A DNA stretch of 64,000 bases, taken from NCBI RefSeq assembly GCF_021916785.1, contig NZ_JAKCFC010000004.1, forward strand, positions 350,973-414,972. The letters are read 5' to 3'. The notes below the pieces were generated by a model that made no database searches, was not told the DNA's origin, and saw nothing but the letters and a program-made list of their open reading frames with translations. Position numbers and translations under genes: made by a program. The DNA is from Mycolicibacterium lacusdiani. Its GTDB lineage: Bacteria; Actinomycetota; Actinomycetes; Mycobacteriales; Mycobacteriaceae. Below, one piece after another: positions 33,216 through 42,119 of the stretch. Numbering within the stretch: the stretch's first letter is position 1; every line of letters starts with the position of its first letter.

Positions 33216-36200
33216 ATGACCGATCTGGCCGACAAACCCCGCTCCGTCGACTTCGACCTCTCGTCCCGCTACTCGGCGTCCTCCGGACCCGTACTGCTCA
33301 CCGGCGTGCAAGCCATCGCTCGCCAGATGGTCGAGCAGCACGAGCGCGATCATCGGGCAGGTAAACGCGTCGGCACCTTCGTCTCCGGCTATCAGGGCAG
33401 CCCGTTGGCCGGACTCGACAGGCTCCTCGCCAGCCTCGGCGCGGTGACGTCCGCACACGACATCCGCCTGGTGCCCGGCATGAACGAGGAGCTGGCCGCC
33501 ACGTCGGTATGGGGCAGCCAGCAGGAACTGCCCAAGGGCCGCCGGACCCACGACGGTGTCGTCGGAATCTGGTACGGCAAGGGCCCGGGACTGGACAGGG
33601 CGAGCGATGCGCTGCGGCACGCCGCCATGTACGGCGCGCATCCGACGGGCGGCACGTTGGCCTACGTCGGTGACGATCCCGCCGCGAAGTCGTCGACCGT
33701 CCCCGCCGCGAGCGAGCGCTCGTTGGCTGCCCTGTCGATGCCAATTCTGTTCCCCCGCAACGCCGAAGAGATCGTCGCCTTTGGCATGTACGGCGTTGCG
33801 CTGTCCCGGGCATCCGGGTGCTGGCCCGCGATGAAGATCGTCGCGGACGTCGCCGACGGGCTCTGGACACTCGACCGGGACTTCGCCGACTTCGACATCG
33901 TCGTTCCCACCATCGAGTGGGACGGCCGGCCGTGGACGTACCGGCAGCGCGTCATGGCCGCCCCGGCCGACAGCCTGCTCGCCGAAGCCGACCTCTACGG
34001 TCCCCGCTGGGCGATGGTGGAGGCCTTCAACGCCGCCAACCCCATCGACGCCATCGAGGTCGATCCGACGGACGCCTGGCTCGGCATCGTCGCCATCGGC
34101 ACTGCCTACGACTCCGTGCGACAGGCCCTGACCGACCTCGGCCTCACCGAAACCGATCTGCTGAGTGCCGGCATCCGCATCCTGCGCGTCGGCATGCCGT
34201 ACCCCCTCGGTGCGGCCAAGGTGCGCCGGCTCGCGGAAGGGGTCGACCGGGTGCTCGTCGTCGAGGACAAAACCGCGTTCGTCGAACTCCAGGTCAAGGA
34301 CGTTCTCTATGGACGCGACCGCGCTCCGGCCGTACTCGGCAAGCGGGACCTCGACGGGCGCCCCCTCATCCCGGCTGACGGCGAACTGACCGCGGCCCGC
34401 CTGACGTCACCGCTGCGCAGGATCTTGTCCGAACGCATGACGGTGACCGCACCGCCACCACCGCCGTTGTCGCTCACGGTCCTGCCCACCAAGCGCACCG
34501 CCTACTTCTGTTCGGGCTGCCCGCACAACCGATCCACCGCGGTCCCCGCCGGCTCCCTGGCCGCAGGCGGGATCGGCTGCCACACCATGGTCACGATGTC
34601 GTCGCGGACCGACTCCCACGTCACGGGCTTGACCCAAATGGGCGGCGAGGGGGCGCAGTGGATCGGCCAGGCCGCGTACACGGACGTCGAGCACGTCTTC
34701 CAGAACATCGGTGACGGAACCTATTTCCACTCCGGCCAACTCGCAGTGCAGGCCAACATCGCCGCCAAGACCAACATCACCTACAAGATCCTCTACAACT
34801 CGGCCGTGGCGATGACCGGCGCGCAGGACGCCGAGGCTGGGTTGTCAGTGCCGGAGCTGACCCACAAGCTCGCCGCTGAGGGCGTCGCCAAGATCATCGT
34901 GTGCGCGGAGGAGCCCGAGCGGCATCGTCGAGCGGCACTGGCCCCCGGCGTCACGCTGTGGCACCGCGACCGCCTCGACGAAGCCCAGCGCCTCCTGCGC
35001 GAGGTCGAGGGCGTCACGGTCCTGATCTACGACCAGCAGTGCGCGGCCGAGGCGCGTCGCAAGCGCAAGCGCGGCGCGCTGCCCGTGCGGCGGACCCGCG
35101 TCGTCATCAACGAGGCCGTGTGCGAGGGCTGCGGCGACTGCGGCGTCAAGAGCAATTGCCTGTCCGTCCAACCCGTCGACACCGAGTTCGGCCGCAAGAC
35201 GCGAATCGATCAGACGTCCTGCAACACCGACTATTCCTGTCTCGATGGGCAGTGCCCGTCCTTCGTCACCGTCGACCTACCCGAGAAGCCGCAGGCGGCG
35301 GCGAAGGTGACCCCGGTGCCGCCGCGGGTGGTCGACGTCGAACTGCGTCCGATCGCCGGTGTGCACGACGTCTTCCTCGCCGGCATCGGTGGGACGGGCA
35401 TCGTGACCGTGAACCAGGTGCTGGGCATGGCGGCGCTGCGCGCCGGGCTGCACGTGCACGGGCTCGATCAGACGGGCCTGAGCCAGAAGGCGGGACCGGT
35501 CACCTCGCATCTCCGGCTGAGTGTGGTTCCCGCGCAATCGAACCGCATCAGCCAGGGCGATGCCGACTGCATCCTCGCCTTCGACCTGCTCACCGCAGCC
35601 GATGCGAAGAACCTGGGATACGGCGACGCTGCGCAAACGGTCACCGTCGCATCCACCAGCAAGACCCCCACCGGCGAGATGGTCTATGACGGCTCGGTCA
35701 GCTACCCGAAGGACGACGATCTGCTCGAGCGGCTGCGCGGGCAGGCCCGCACCGTCATCACCCTCGACGCGCTGGAAGCGGCACGAGCGCTCTTCGCCGA
35801 CACCGCGGCGGCCAACTTCCTGTTGATCGGCGCCGCCTATCAGGCCGGGGCACTGCCCATCCCGGCGGCAGCCATCGAGGAAGCCATCGCTATCAACGGA
35901 GTTGCCGTCGACGCCAATCGCGCGGCGTTCCGGTGGGGCCGGGTGGCCGTCGCCGACCCGGCCGCGTTCCGTCGGGCATCGGTCGGGGCCACCGTGCCGC
36001 GCCGCAGTGACGCCGTGGTGCCGACGCACCTCCTCGCGGCGTCACCGGTGGCCGGTGAGACGCGGACGATCGTCGAACGATGCGCCGCGAATCTGGTTGC
36101 CTACCAGAACGAGCGGGTGGCGTCGCGCTACGTCGCGGCCGTCGACTCCGTGTGGAATCGCGAACGGGCAATCACCGACCGCACCGACTTCTCCTCGGCA

Positions 36201-36683
36201 GTGGCCGCAAATTTGCACAAGCTGATGGCGTACAAGGACGAGTACGAGGTCGCGCGGATGCTGACCGATCCGGCCTTCGTCGAGTCATTGCAGGCGGAGG
36301 TGCCCGGTGCGACGAAGGCGACCTACATGCTCCACCCGCCGACCATGAAGGCGTTGGGACGCAAGAAGAAGATCGGCTTCGGTCCACGCTCGCACGGCAT
36401 GCTCCGCGTGCTCGCCAAGGGCCGGGTGCTACGCGGCACTCCGTTCGACCCATTCGGGTACGCGCACGTGCGCAAGGTCGAGCGCCGACTGCTCGCCCAC
36501 TACGAGGCACTGGTCGCTGACTTGGCCGGCTCGCTGAGCGCCGAATCCCTCGACTCCGCGGTCGCGGTCGCATCGGCGCCGGAACTGGTACGCGGCTACG
36601 AGGACGTCAAGCTCGGCAACGTGGCGACCTACATCGCCCGGCTCAGCGCGCTCGGAGTCGACACGGCCATGCTCCGGGACTGA
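33216..36683 (+). CDS. Indolepyruvate:ferredoxin oxidoreductase, fused subunits
   Basis: This 1155-residue protein joins IorA-like thiamine-diphosphate domains with a C-terminal IorB-like gamma domain. The N-terminal pyrimidine-binding part has GYQGSPLAGLD; the middle carries GGEGAQWIGQA of the ThDP domain; a cluster CEGCGDCGVKSNC near residue 645 and Cys further on (CNTDYSCLDGQC) bind Fe-S; FLAGIGGTGIVTVNQVLG opens the gamma domain. The enzyme oxidatively decarboxylates aryl- or branched-chain 2-oxo acids to acyl-CoA with ferredoxin. GGAGGT precedes the ATG. Fused forms are typical of aerobic bacteria, where they feed amino-acid breakdown. Confidence 0.9.
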   Translation: MTDLADKPRSVDFDLSSRYSASSGPVLLTGVQAIARQMVEQHERDHRAGKRVGTFVSGYQGSPLAGLDRLLASLGAVTSAHDIRLVPGMNEELAATSVWGSQQELPKGRRTHDGVVGIWYGKGPGLDRASDALRHAAMYGAHPTGGTLAYVGDDPAAKSSTVPAASERSLAALSMPILFPRNAEEIVAFGMYGVALSRASGCWPAMKIVADVADGLWTLDRDFADFDIVVPTIEWDGRPWTYRQRVMAAPADSLLAEADLYGPRWAMVEAFNAANPIDAIEVDPTDAWLGIVAIGTAYDSVRQALTDLGLTETDLLSAGIRILRVGMPYPLGAAKVRRLAEGVDRVLVVEDKTAFVELQVKDVLYGRDRAPAVLGKRDLDGRPLIPADGELTAARLTSPLRRILSERMTVTAPPPPPLSLTVLPTKRTAYFCSGCPHNRSTAVPAGSLAAGGIGCHTMVTMSSRTDSHVTGLTQMGGEGAQWIGQAAYTDVEHVFQNIGDGTYFHSGQLAVQANIAAKTNITYKILYNSAVAMTGAQDAEAGLSVPELTHKLAAEGVAKIIVCAEEPERHRRAALAPGVTLWHRDRLDEAQRLLREVEGVTVLIYDQQCAAEARRKRKRGALPVRRTRVVINEAVCEGCGDCGVKSNCLSVQPVDTEFGRKTRIDQTSCNTDYSCLDGQCPSFVTVDLPEKPQAAAKVTPVPPRVVDVELRPIAGVHDVFLAGIGGTGIVTVNQVLGMAALRAGLHVHGLDQTGLSQKAGPVTSHLRLSVVPAQSNRISQGDADCILAFDLLTAADAKNLGYGDAAQTVTVASTSKTPTGEMVYDGSVSYPKDDDLLERLRGQARTVITLDALEAARALFADTAAANFLLIGAAYQAGALPIPAAAIEEAIAINGVAVDANRAAFRWGRVAVADPAAFRRASVGATVPRRSDAVVPTHLLAASPVAGETRTIVERCAANLVAYQNERVASRYVAAVDSVWNRERAITDRTDFSSAVAANLHKLMAYKDEYEVARMLTDPAFVESLQAEVPGATKATYMLHPPTMKALGRKKKIGFGPRSHGMLRVLAKGRVLRGTPFDPFGYAHVRKVERRLLAHYEALVADLAGSLSAESLDSAVAVASAPELVRGYEDVKLGNVATYIARLSALGVDTAMLRD

Positions 36684-36718
36684 CTGACGGTCTGTAAGCA
36701 ATACAACTGCGCCACGGA

Positions 36719-37888
36719 TCAATTGGACTGCAACGGACGGCGCATCGCCGACGTGACGAGGTGGCGACGCAAACGGCCGTTGGAGATCCGGAAGAGGCAG
36801 TTCATCGCGGCGACGGTGCCGCGGATGTCGTCGCGCGCAGTGAGGTAGGTCCACCGGTGGGGTTCGGGTAGGGCAAAGAACTGTTCGAAGAAGCCCGGGA
36901 CGTCATCGGGAGGCATCCGCAGCAACGACTCCAGGCCGATCCGCCGCACGCGGTGCACCACCCGCGCCTCCCGGGGCCAGACGACTCGCTCGGCGGCCGC
37001 CAGTGCCTTGTCCGGGGCATCGGCCAGGCATGCGGCGAGCGCGGTGGCCACCTCGGGGGCGAGGCGGAGGGAGGCCGCCAGGCTGAAACCGGTCGCCGGG
37101 TGGATCAGCGGCGCGGCCGCCCCGAATCCCAGCACGCCGGGTCCGCGGTGTCGTTGATGGTCCACCCGGAACAGCACCTTCTCCGAACGCGCGTCATTCC
37201 GGGGGTAAACGCCGTGATGGGCCAGCCGGGCGAGGAGGCGTCGTCGCAGCGTCGACAGTGGCAGCCCCGAACGGCGCGCGAGCGAAGTCTCCTCCACCAG
37301 CACTCGCCCGCCGCCGAGGGGAATGACGTACAGGAACGTGGGCCAACCGGTTTCGCCGTGGTCGGTGCGCCAGTCCATGAAGAGCGCGTCGCCGGCGGAG
37401 ACCAGCGGAGCGGCTGCGTCCTCGTCGAGGATGAGACCGTACGCAGTCTGTTCGGCGGGCGCCCGCTGCGACGGCGTCGGATCCAAGGGCCGCGCCCGAC
37501 CACCGGCATCGATGACCACCGAGGCTCGCAGCTCGGATCCGTCGGCGAGGGCGACGACACCTGGCTCGGGCGAGCCCACCGCGCGTCCGGCGTGGATCCG
37601 AACGCCGGTCAGTCGGTCGGTGAGGTGTGCCTGCAGGGCGGGCACGTCGAGGACGGCGTACTCCCACCCCAGATCGTGCTCGGTGAGAGCGATCGCCCGG
37701 CCTGCGGCGCGGGCGGCGACCACGGAGCCGGGCAGGTCGGTGGGCAGCTCTCGGCTCCACATGCCGTAGGTCGCGGTCCACGGCCGCGTCGGGGACGGGT
37801 CCAGCAACCCGGTGGTCAGCCCCAGATGCGCGCACGCCCCGGCCATGGCCAACCCGGCGGGCCCGGCGCCCACCACCAAGACGTCCAT
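36719..37888 (-). CDS. Lycopene cyclase (CrtL/CrtY-type flavoprotein)
   Basis: The protein of about 389 residues has an N-terminal Rossmann motif VLVVGAGPAGLAMAGACAHLGL, a plant-type lycopene cyclase middle part (YGMWSRELP, AYGLILDED, MDWRTDHGE, FLYVIPLGGGRVLVEETSLARR) and the LIHPATGFSLAASLRLA motif. It would cyclise lycopene to beta-carotene at the membrane. ATG 37888 or 37897 may be the start. Other mycobacteria use the heterodimeric CrtYc/CrtYd cyclase, so the single-chain form is of note. No other carotenoid gene lies in this window; the gene stands at the end of a minus-strand run with a dioxygenase and a methyltransferase. Confidence 0.8.
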   Translation of the reverse strand: MDVLVVGAGPAGLAMAGACAHLGLTTGLLDPSPTRPWTATYGMWSRELPTDLPGSVVAARAAGRAIALTEHDLGWEYAVLDVPALQAHLTDRLTGVRIHAGRAVGSPEPGVVALADGSELRASVVIDAGGRARPLDPTPSQRAPAEQTAYGLILDEDAAAPLVSAGDALFMDWRTDHGETGWPTFLYVIPLGGGRVLVEETSLARRSGLPLSTLRRRLLARLAHHGVYPRNDARSEKVLFRVDHQRHRGPGVLGFGAAAPLIHPATGFSLAASLRLAPEVATALAACLADAPDKALAAAERVVWPREARVVHRVRRIGLESLLRMPPDDVPGFFEQFFALPEPHRWTYLTARDDIRGTVAAMNCLFRISNGRLRRHLVTSAMRRPLQSN

Positions 37889-37952
37889 TCGTCCCATCGT
37901 GCCCCGTGCCCGTCGGACCTCGTGCATGGACCCGCCGTCTCGACTGTCTGAG

Positions 37953-38930
37953 CTACCCTCCGGGGCGCGCCAACAGCGGGTTGCGAGTGCTCGCCACCAC
38001 GTGGCCCGGCTCGGCACCGGGGATGAACTTGCGCCAGTCGCCGCTCACCATGGTTGGGCTGGGCACCACCCGGGTGCCATCGGCGAAGTACGTCGTGGCC
38101 AGCACGACGCGGGCCGCGGTGGTCAGGTTCGCGCCCGCGGTGTGAAAGCAGCTGGCGGCGTGGAAGCTCACCTCGCCCGCTGCGAACGGACCGTCCTCCA
38201 CCGCAACGGCATGTGCACGAAGGGTTTCCGACACGCCACGGTCGTACGACGTGCCGTGTTTGTCGAACTCGAGGTCTTCGACCAGCTCACCGACGTGGAC
38301 ACCGCGAGCAAAGGCCAGCGGACCCATGTCGCGAGGGGTGGGCTGGAGCGGAATCCAAGCCGTCAGCACGTCGGGGGAGTCGAGCGGGAAGTGGTGGGCG
38401 TCGTAGTGCCACGGCGTGCGGCCTGCGCCGGGTTCCTTGGACAGGGCGTTGTCGTGATAGAGCCGCACCTGATGCGTGCCGAGCAGCGCCGCGCTGATTC
38501 CGCCGATGCGCGGCGACAGCACCGCGGCGCGCACGAGGTCGTCCTCCAGCCACATCATCTCGCGGCTCTGGAAACCGACTGCAGGGTCGACGGATTCGTC
38601 GAGCATCTCCCTCAGCCGGGCCCGCAGCCGCTCCACGGCGCCGGGGGTCAGGACGCCCGGAAGTTTGATGAACGCGTCGGCTTGGAACTGTTGGACTTGC
38701 GCCGCGGTGATCGGATAGGGCTCTGCGAGTTCCGCGGCCACCTCGTCGTCGGACGGCAAGGGCCCGGGGTCGTGCGGCGGCGGATCGACGAACGGGCCGT
38801 CGGGCACGGGACCGTCGGCCAGCGACATGTACCAATCCCACCACTGGTCGTTGCCGCGATCCCACTCGACGGCGACGTCGGAGGCGGTGCCCGCCGCGGT
38901 GGTCTCGGACAGGTGCGGGTTGCGAATCAC
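37953..38930 (-). CDS. Phytanoyl-CoA dioxygenase-like Fe(II)/2-oxoglutarate oxygenase
   Basis: The protein of 325 residues has the PhyH pattern: QFQADAFIKLPGVLTPGAVERLRARLREML, metal ligands in HYDAHHFP (H-x-D), and the distal His and 2-oxoglutarate Arg in CFHTAGANLTTAARVVLATTYF. Members hydroxylate lipids or natural-product scaffolds with O2 and 2-oxoglutarate. GTG 38930 overlaps the stop of the methyltransferase gene by 4 bp, so the two enzymes are coupled. Acidic, Pro-rich residues 25-75 (DWYMSLADGPVPDGPFVDPPPHDPG) are atypical of degradative PhyH and hint at a small biosynthetic role (inference). Confidence 0.8.
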   Translation of the reverse strand: MIRNPHLSETTAAGTASDVAVEWDRGNDQWWDWYMSLADGPVPDGPFVDPPPHDPGPLPSDDEVAAELAEPYPITAAQVQQFQADAFIKLPGVLTPGAVERLRARLREMLDESVDPAVGFQSREMMWLEDDLVRAAVLSPRIGGISAALLGTHQVRLYHDNALSKEPGAGRTPWHYDAHHFPLDSPDVLTAWIPLQPTPRDMGPLAFARGVHVGELVEDLEFDKHGTSYDRGVSETLRAHAVAVEDGPFAAGEVSFHAASCFHTAGANLTTAARVVLATTYFADGTRVVPSPTMVSGDWRKFIPGAEPGHVVASTRNPLLARPGG

Positions 38931-39745
38931 GGTTGCCGCCAAGTGATCAGGTGAGCCTTGTGCTGGAACTCGTACGCGCCTTGGGAATCCCGGCATCCTG
39001 CGAGGTAGCTGCCGAGTACCTCGCTGGCCTCCATCTCGTCCAGTGAAAGCGCGTCGTCAAATGCGCACCGTTGCAGGAATCCCTCGGCGACCGCTCGGTC
39101 GGACGTTCCGGTGCGGTAGTGCAGCACCTGAACCTCGACCGGTGCACCCGCTGCGCGGAGAGCCTCGGCGACGCCTTCGGCGTCGGTGTACGGCGTGGCA
39201 TCGGGCGCGAACGAGGCGCGGTAGGCGTCGTAGAACGTCAGGTAGTGCGAGCGCGACGACGCCTGCGCGACGGCTCCAAATCCACCTGGCCGGAGCGCCG
39301 CGACCATCTTCGCGACGCCGGCGGCCAGCTCGGCGGGTGGCAATGCATACAGCGCATGTGTCGCCCAGGCCACGTCGTAGTCAGTGCCCGAGAAGTCCTG
39401 CAGGAACACTTCGTGCTCGCCCGCCGCGATGAATGGGGGAGCCAGGGCCGCGCGGGCCTCCGCGATGCTGAACGCAGAAGGGTCCAGCAGGTCTACCTCG
39501 ACCACGGGTCGCACCGGCAGACCACCGGCGAGCAGCGCGGTGGGAAACTTCCCGCTCCCGCACGCCACGTCGAGCAGGCGCACGCGGCCATCGACGGCAT
39601 GGCCGCTCAGGTCGGCGTCCCATGGCCGGGCGGCGACGAGTTGCCGGTAATCCTCGGTCGCCAGCGCGTAGAACGCTTGCATACCCGATCGGCCGGCTTC
39701 GCTCCAGTGGTCCAAACTGCGCTGCGCGGTATCGGGGCGAGACAT
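38927..39745 (-). CDS. Class I SAM-dependent methyltransferase
   Basis: The 272-residue protein has motif I VRLLDVACGSGKFPTALL (about 55-72), an acidic post-I loop VVEVDLLDPS and YDVAWATHALYALP for motif IV, with LRPGGFGAVAQAS after it. This is a class I Rossmann methyltransferase. ATG 39745 or GTG 39748 may start it. It is translationally coupled to a 2-oxoglutarate oxygenase and divergent from a second methyltransferase. The acceptor molecule is not evident. Confidence 0.8.
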   Translation of the reverse strand: MSRPDTAQRSLDHWSEAGRSGMQAFYALATEDYRQLVAARPWDADLSGHAVDGRVRLLDVACGSGKFPTALLAGGLPVRPVVEVDLLDPSAFSIAEARAALAPPFIAAGEHEVFLQDFSGTDYDVAWATHALYALPPAELAAGVAKMVAALRPGGFGAVAQASSRSHYLTFYDAYRASFAPDATPYTDAEGVAEALRAAGAPVEVQVLHYRTGTSDRAVAEGFLQRCAFDDALSLDEMEASEVLGSYLAGCRDSQGAYEFQHKAHLITWRQP

Positions 39746-39846
39746 CACTCAAGCCAACCACGGATGTCAGGGGGCGATTCTTACGCAACGGTGTCGGTCT
39801 TGATCATCGGACCGTTTGACCGGCTTTTCGAGGAACACTGGCGACG

Positions 39847-40704
39847 GTGACAGTGATGGGGCCGCCCCTGCCCCTCGATGGACTACGGGCGCGAATCCTC
39901 GATCAACCGGCATTGCCTGCGCTGTCGCCCGAGCGGTACGCCCAAACCCACGCCATCTACGAGGCGGCCAGCGATCAGCGGCCACGGTTGCAGACATGGC
40001 TGGCCACGACGTTGCCGCCCATGCTTGGCGACTGCGATCCGGTGCGGGTGGTCGGCGTCGGCGTCGGCGACGGAAGCGTCGATGCGCCGCTCGCCGCCGC
40101 GCTCGCCCGCAACGGTCGTCGCGTGCGCTACACCGGCGTCGAACCCCATCCACCGTCGGCTGCTCGATTCGCCTCTCGGTTGAACGCACTCGACGCCGAA
40201 TCGCTGACACCCACCGTCGTCATCGGTGAGCTGGCCGACCACGACGCGGGCCATCCCGCCGATCTGGTGCACTTCCTGCATTCGCTCTACTACGTCGCTG
40301 ACCTGGCGACGGCACTCGACCACGCCCTGAGCATGGTCAGGCCCGGCGGTCTCCTCGTCACCGCGATCGCGCCCCTTCAGCCGCTGTGCGTGCTGACGGA
40401 GATGCTGTGCCCGTGGGCGGGTCTCAAGCCATGGTTCGCCGAGGACGTCAAGGACGAACTCGAGTCGCGTGCGCTGAACACCCGTACCGAGACGATCGTG
40501 GGACACCTTGACGCCCGCGATGCGCTCGAGGATCCGCTCGGCCGCGGAGAGGCCGTGCTGGACTTCCTCATCGGAGCCCGTTCGCGCGCACTGGATTTCG
40601 ACGCGCGCGAGCAGTTGCTCGATTACCTGCGTGAGATCTCGCTGACGGGCAGGCCCGGAGTTCTGCCCCACCCCGTCGACGTCCTGATCACACGGGTGCC
40701 CTGA
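39847..40704 (+). CDS. Class I SAM-dependent methyltransferase (small-molecule type)
   Basis: The 285-residue protein has VRVVGVGVGDGSVDAPLAAALARNGRRVRYTGVEPHP as motif I and post-I, and ADLVHFLHSLYYVADLATALDHALSMVRPGGLLVTAIAP for motifs IV-VI, resembling histamine-N-methyltransferase-like enzymes. The start is uncertain among GTG 39847, GTG 39853 and ATG 39856, with only a distant AGGA upstream. It faces away from the other methyltransferase across about 100 bp, and the pair plus the PhyH-like oxygenase looks like a small tailoring gene set. Confidence 0.75.
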   Translation: MTVMGPPLPLDGLRARILDQPALPALSPERYAQTHAIYEAASDQRPRLQTWLATTLPPMLGDCDPVRVVGVGVGDGSVDAPLAAALARNGRRVRYTGVEPHPPSAARFASRLNALDAESLTPTVVIGELADHDAGHPADLVHFLHSLYYVADLATALDHALSMVRPGGLLVTAIAPLQPLCVLTEMLCPWAGLKPWFAEDVKDELESRALNTRTETIVGHLDARDALEDPLGRGEAVLDFLIGARSRALDFDAREQLLDYLREISLTGRPGVLPHPVDVLITRVP

Positions 40705-40722
40705 GTCCGATGCGCCGTCTGA

Positions 40723-41595
40723 CTACGGCCTTGGCAGATCCAAGGTCGCCAAACGCGCGGGGTCGACGATCGAGCTGATGGCCGTCAGCCGCCCGTCGGC
40801 CACGGTGCACACCATGATGCTCACCGGCTTGCCCCTGGCTCCCCATGCCGCGATGCCCGGCTTCCCGTTGACCGAGACTCGCCGAGCGGTCACGTGTGCG
40901 CTCCCGCCCCGTCGTACTGCATCGGTGACGGCGGCGGATCCGACCGTGACGGTCAGTCCGCGTGGGGTGTGGTGTTCCCACGTGACGTCTGGCGCCAGCA
41001 CGTCGAGCAGGGCGTCGAAGTCGCCGTCTCGGGCGGCCCGCAGGAATGCATCCACGACGGCCCGTTGCTCCTGAAGCGCCTCACGGGAAGCGGTGTTCGT
41101 CGGCGCCTCCTGCACCTTGCGTCGCGCCCGGCTGGCGGCCATCTTCGTCGCTCCCACCGACCTGCCGACGATCGTGGCGATGTCGGCGAAGGGAACGGCG
41201 AACATGTCGTGCAGCACGAACACCAGACGTTCCTCCGGCTTGAGCGAAGCCAGCACCGTCAACAGGGCGACACCGACCAGGTCGGCGAGAACCGCGGACT
41301 GTTCCGGCGCGTCGACGTCCTCGGTCACGACGAGTTCGGGGAAGCCGTCGTCGAAGGCGACCTCGTGTCTGGCTGCGCGGGAGCGCAACATGTCGATGCA
41401 GATGCGCCCGACCACCGTCGTGAGCCAGCCACCGAGGTTGTCGATGGCTTCGGTGTCCTGCCGGGAGAACCGCAGCCACGCTTCTTGAACCGCGTCCTCG
41501 GCGTCGGCGTGCGAGCCGAGTACCCGGCGGGCAATCGCCAGTAGGCGTTCCCGGTGCGACTCGAACAGCTGCTCGTTGCCGACCTCATTGCTCAC
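40723..41595 (-). CDS. ECF sigma factor, SigJ/ECF41 type with SnoaL-like C-terminal domain
   Basis: The 290-residue sigma factor has region 2 (FESHRERLLAIARRVLGSHADAEDAVQEAWLRFSR), region 4 (VLASLKPEERLVFVLHDMFAVPFADIATIVGRSVGATKMAASRARRKV) and an extra NTF2-like domain of about 110 residues (VVDAFLRAARDGDFDALLDVLAPDVTWEHH...). The last is diagnostic of ECF41 factors, in which it tunes activity instead of an anti-sigma factor (established). ECF41 genes usually sit next to a redox or DoxX/carboxymuconolactone-type target gene, as here. GTG start at 41595 follows GAGGTAAC. Confidence 0.9.
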   Translation of the reverse strand: MSNEVGNEQLFESHRERLLAIARRVLGSHADAEDAVQEAWLRFSRQDTEAIDNLGGWLTTVVGRICIDMLRSRAARHEVAFDDGFPELVVTEDVDAPEQSAVLADLVGVALLTVLASLKPEERLVFVLHDMFAVPFADIATIVGRSVGATKMAASRARRKVQEAPTNTASREALQEQRAVVDAFLRAARDGDFDALLDVLAPDVTWEHHTPRGLTVTVGSAAVTDAVRRGGSAHVTARRVSVNGKPGIAAWGARGKPVSIMVCTVADGRLTAISSIVDPARLATLDLPRP

Positions 41596-41598
41596 TTC

Positions 41599-41659
41599 GT
41601 TACCTCGCTTCGGCGGTATCCGTCATTACTCCTGACGAGTCCGCACGGACTGAGGTAAC
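41599..41659. promoter_or_regulatory. Symmetric divergent control region of ECF41 sigma and DoxX genes
   Basis: GTTACCTC (41599-41606) and GAGGTAAC (41652-41659) form an 8-bp perfect inverted repeat with a 45-bp gap. Inside it is a tighter perfect repeat, AGTCCG (41638-41643) / CGGACT (41646-41651), with a 2-bp centre. On the minus strand the outer arm also supplies the ribosome site of the sigma gene. ECF41 factors usually drive the gene next door, so a promoter is expected here, but its -35/-10 could not be assigned with confidence. Confidence 0.45.
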
Positions 41660-41675
41660 CACAGGAAGCGGGAGA

Positions 41676-42059
41676 ATGAATACAGCACTTTGGATCGTTA
41701 CCGGTGCGCTGGCAGTCGGTTTCGCGGCGGGGGGCGCCAGCCTGCTCCTGATGAGCAGAACCCGGTATCGGGCCCTCGGGGCGAACCAGCACTGGGTCGA
41801 CGACTTCACGCCCTTGCACCTCAAGGCGATCGGATCCATCAAGCTGGTCGGCGCACTCGGACTGGTCCTGCCTGCGCTGTGGAACGTCGCGCCGATTCTG
41901 GTGCCGTTCGCGGCGACCGGCCTGATGCTGTTCATGGCAGGCGCAGCCACCACGCGCTTCCGCCGGAGCGAATGGGGTTACATGCTCGGCGACGTCGCGT
42001 TCATCGGCGCGTTCGCCTTCGTCGCGTGGGGGCGCGTTGCCCTCGAACCCTTCACGTGA
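41676..42059 (+). CDS. DoxX-like membrane protein, likely ECF41 target
   Basis: The 127-residue protein has four hydrophobic segments and the DoxX-like pattern (FAAGGASLLLMSRTRYRALG, HLKAIGSIKLVGALGLVLPALWN, FMAGAATTRFRRSEW). GGGAG lies close in front of the ATG. Divergence from an ECF41 sigma gene is the normal position of the target gene of such factors. DoxX-like proteins are thought to act in membrane redox processes; the exact role is unknown. Confidence 0.75.
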   Translation: MNTALWIVTGALAVGFAAGGASLLLMSRTRYRALGANQHWVDDFTPLHLKAIGSIKLVGALGLVLPALWNVAPILVPFAATGLMLFMAGAATTRFRRSEWGYMLGDVAFIGAFAFVAWGRVALEPFT

Positions 42060-42119
42060 ATGGGCGATCGCGTGAACTAAACGAGCACAACCTGGCGCTA
42101 CCGCTGCGAAGGCCCCACG

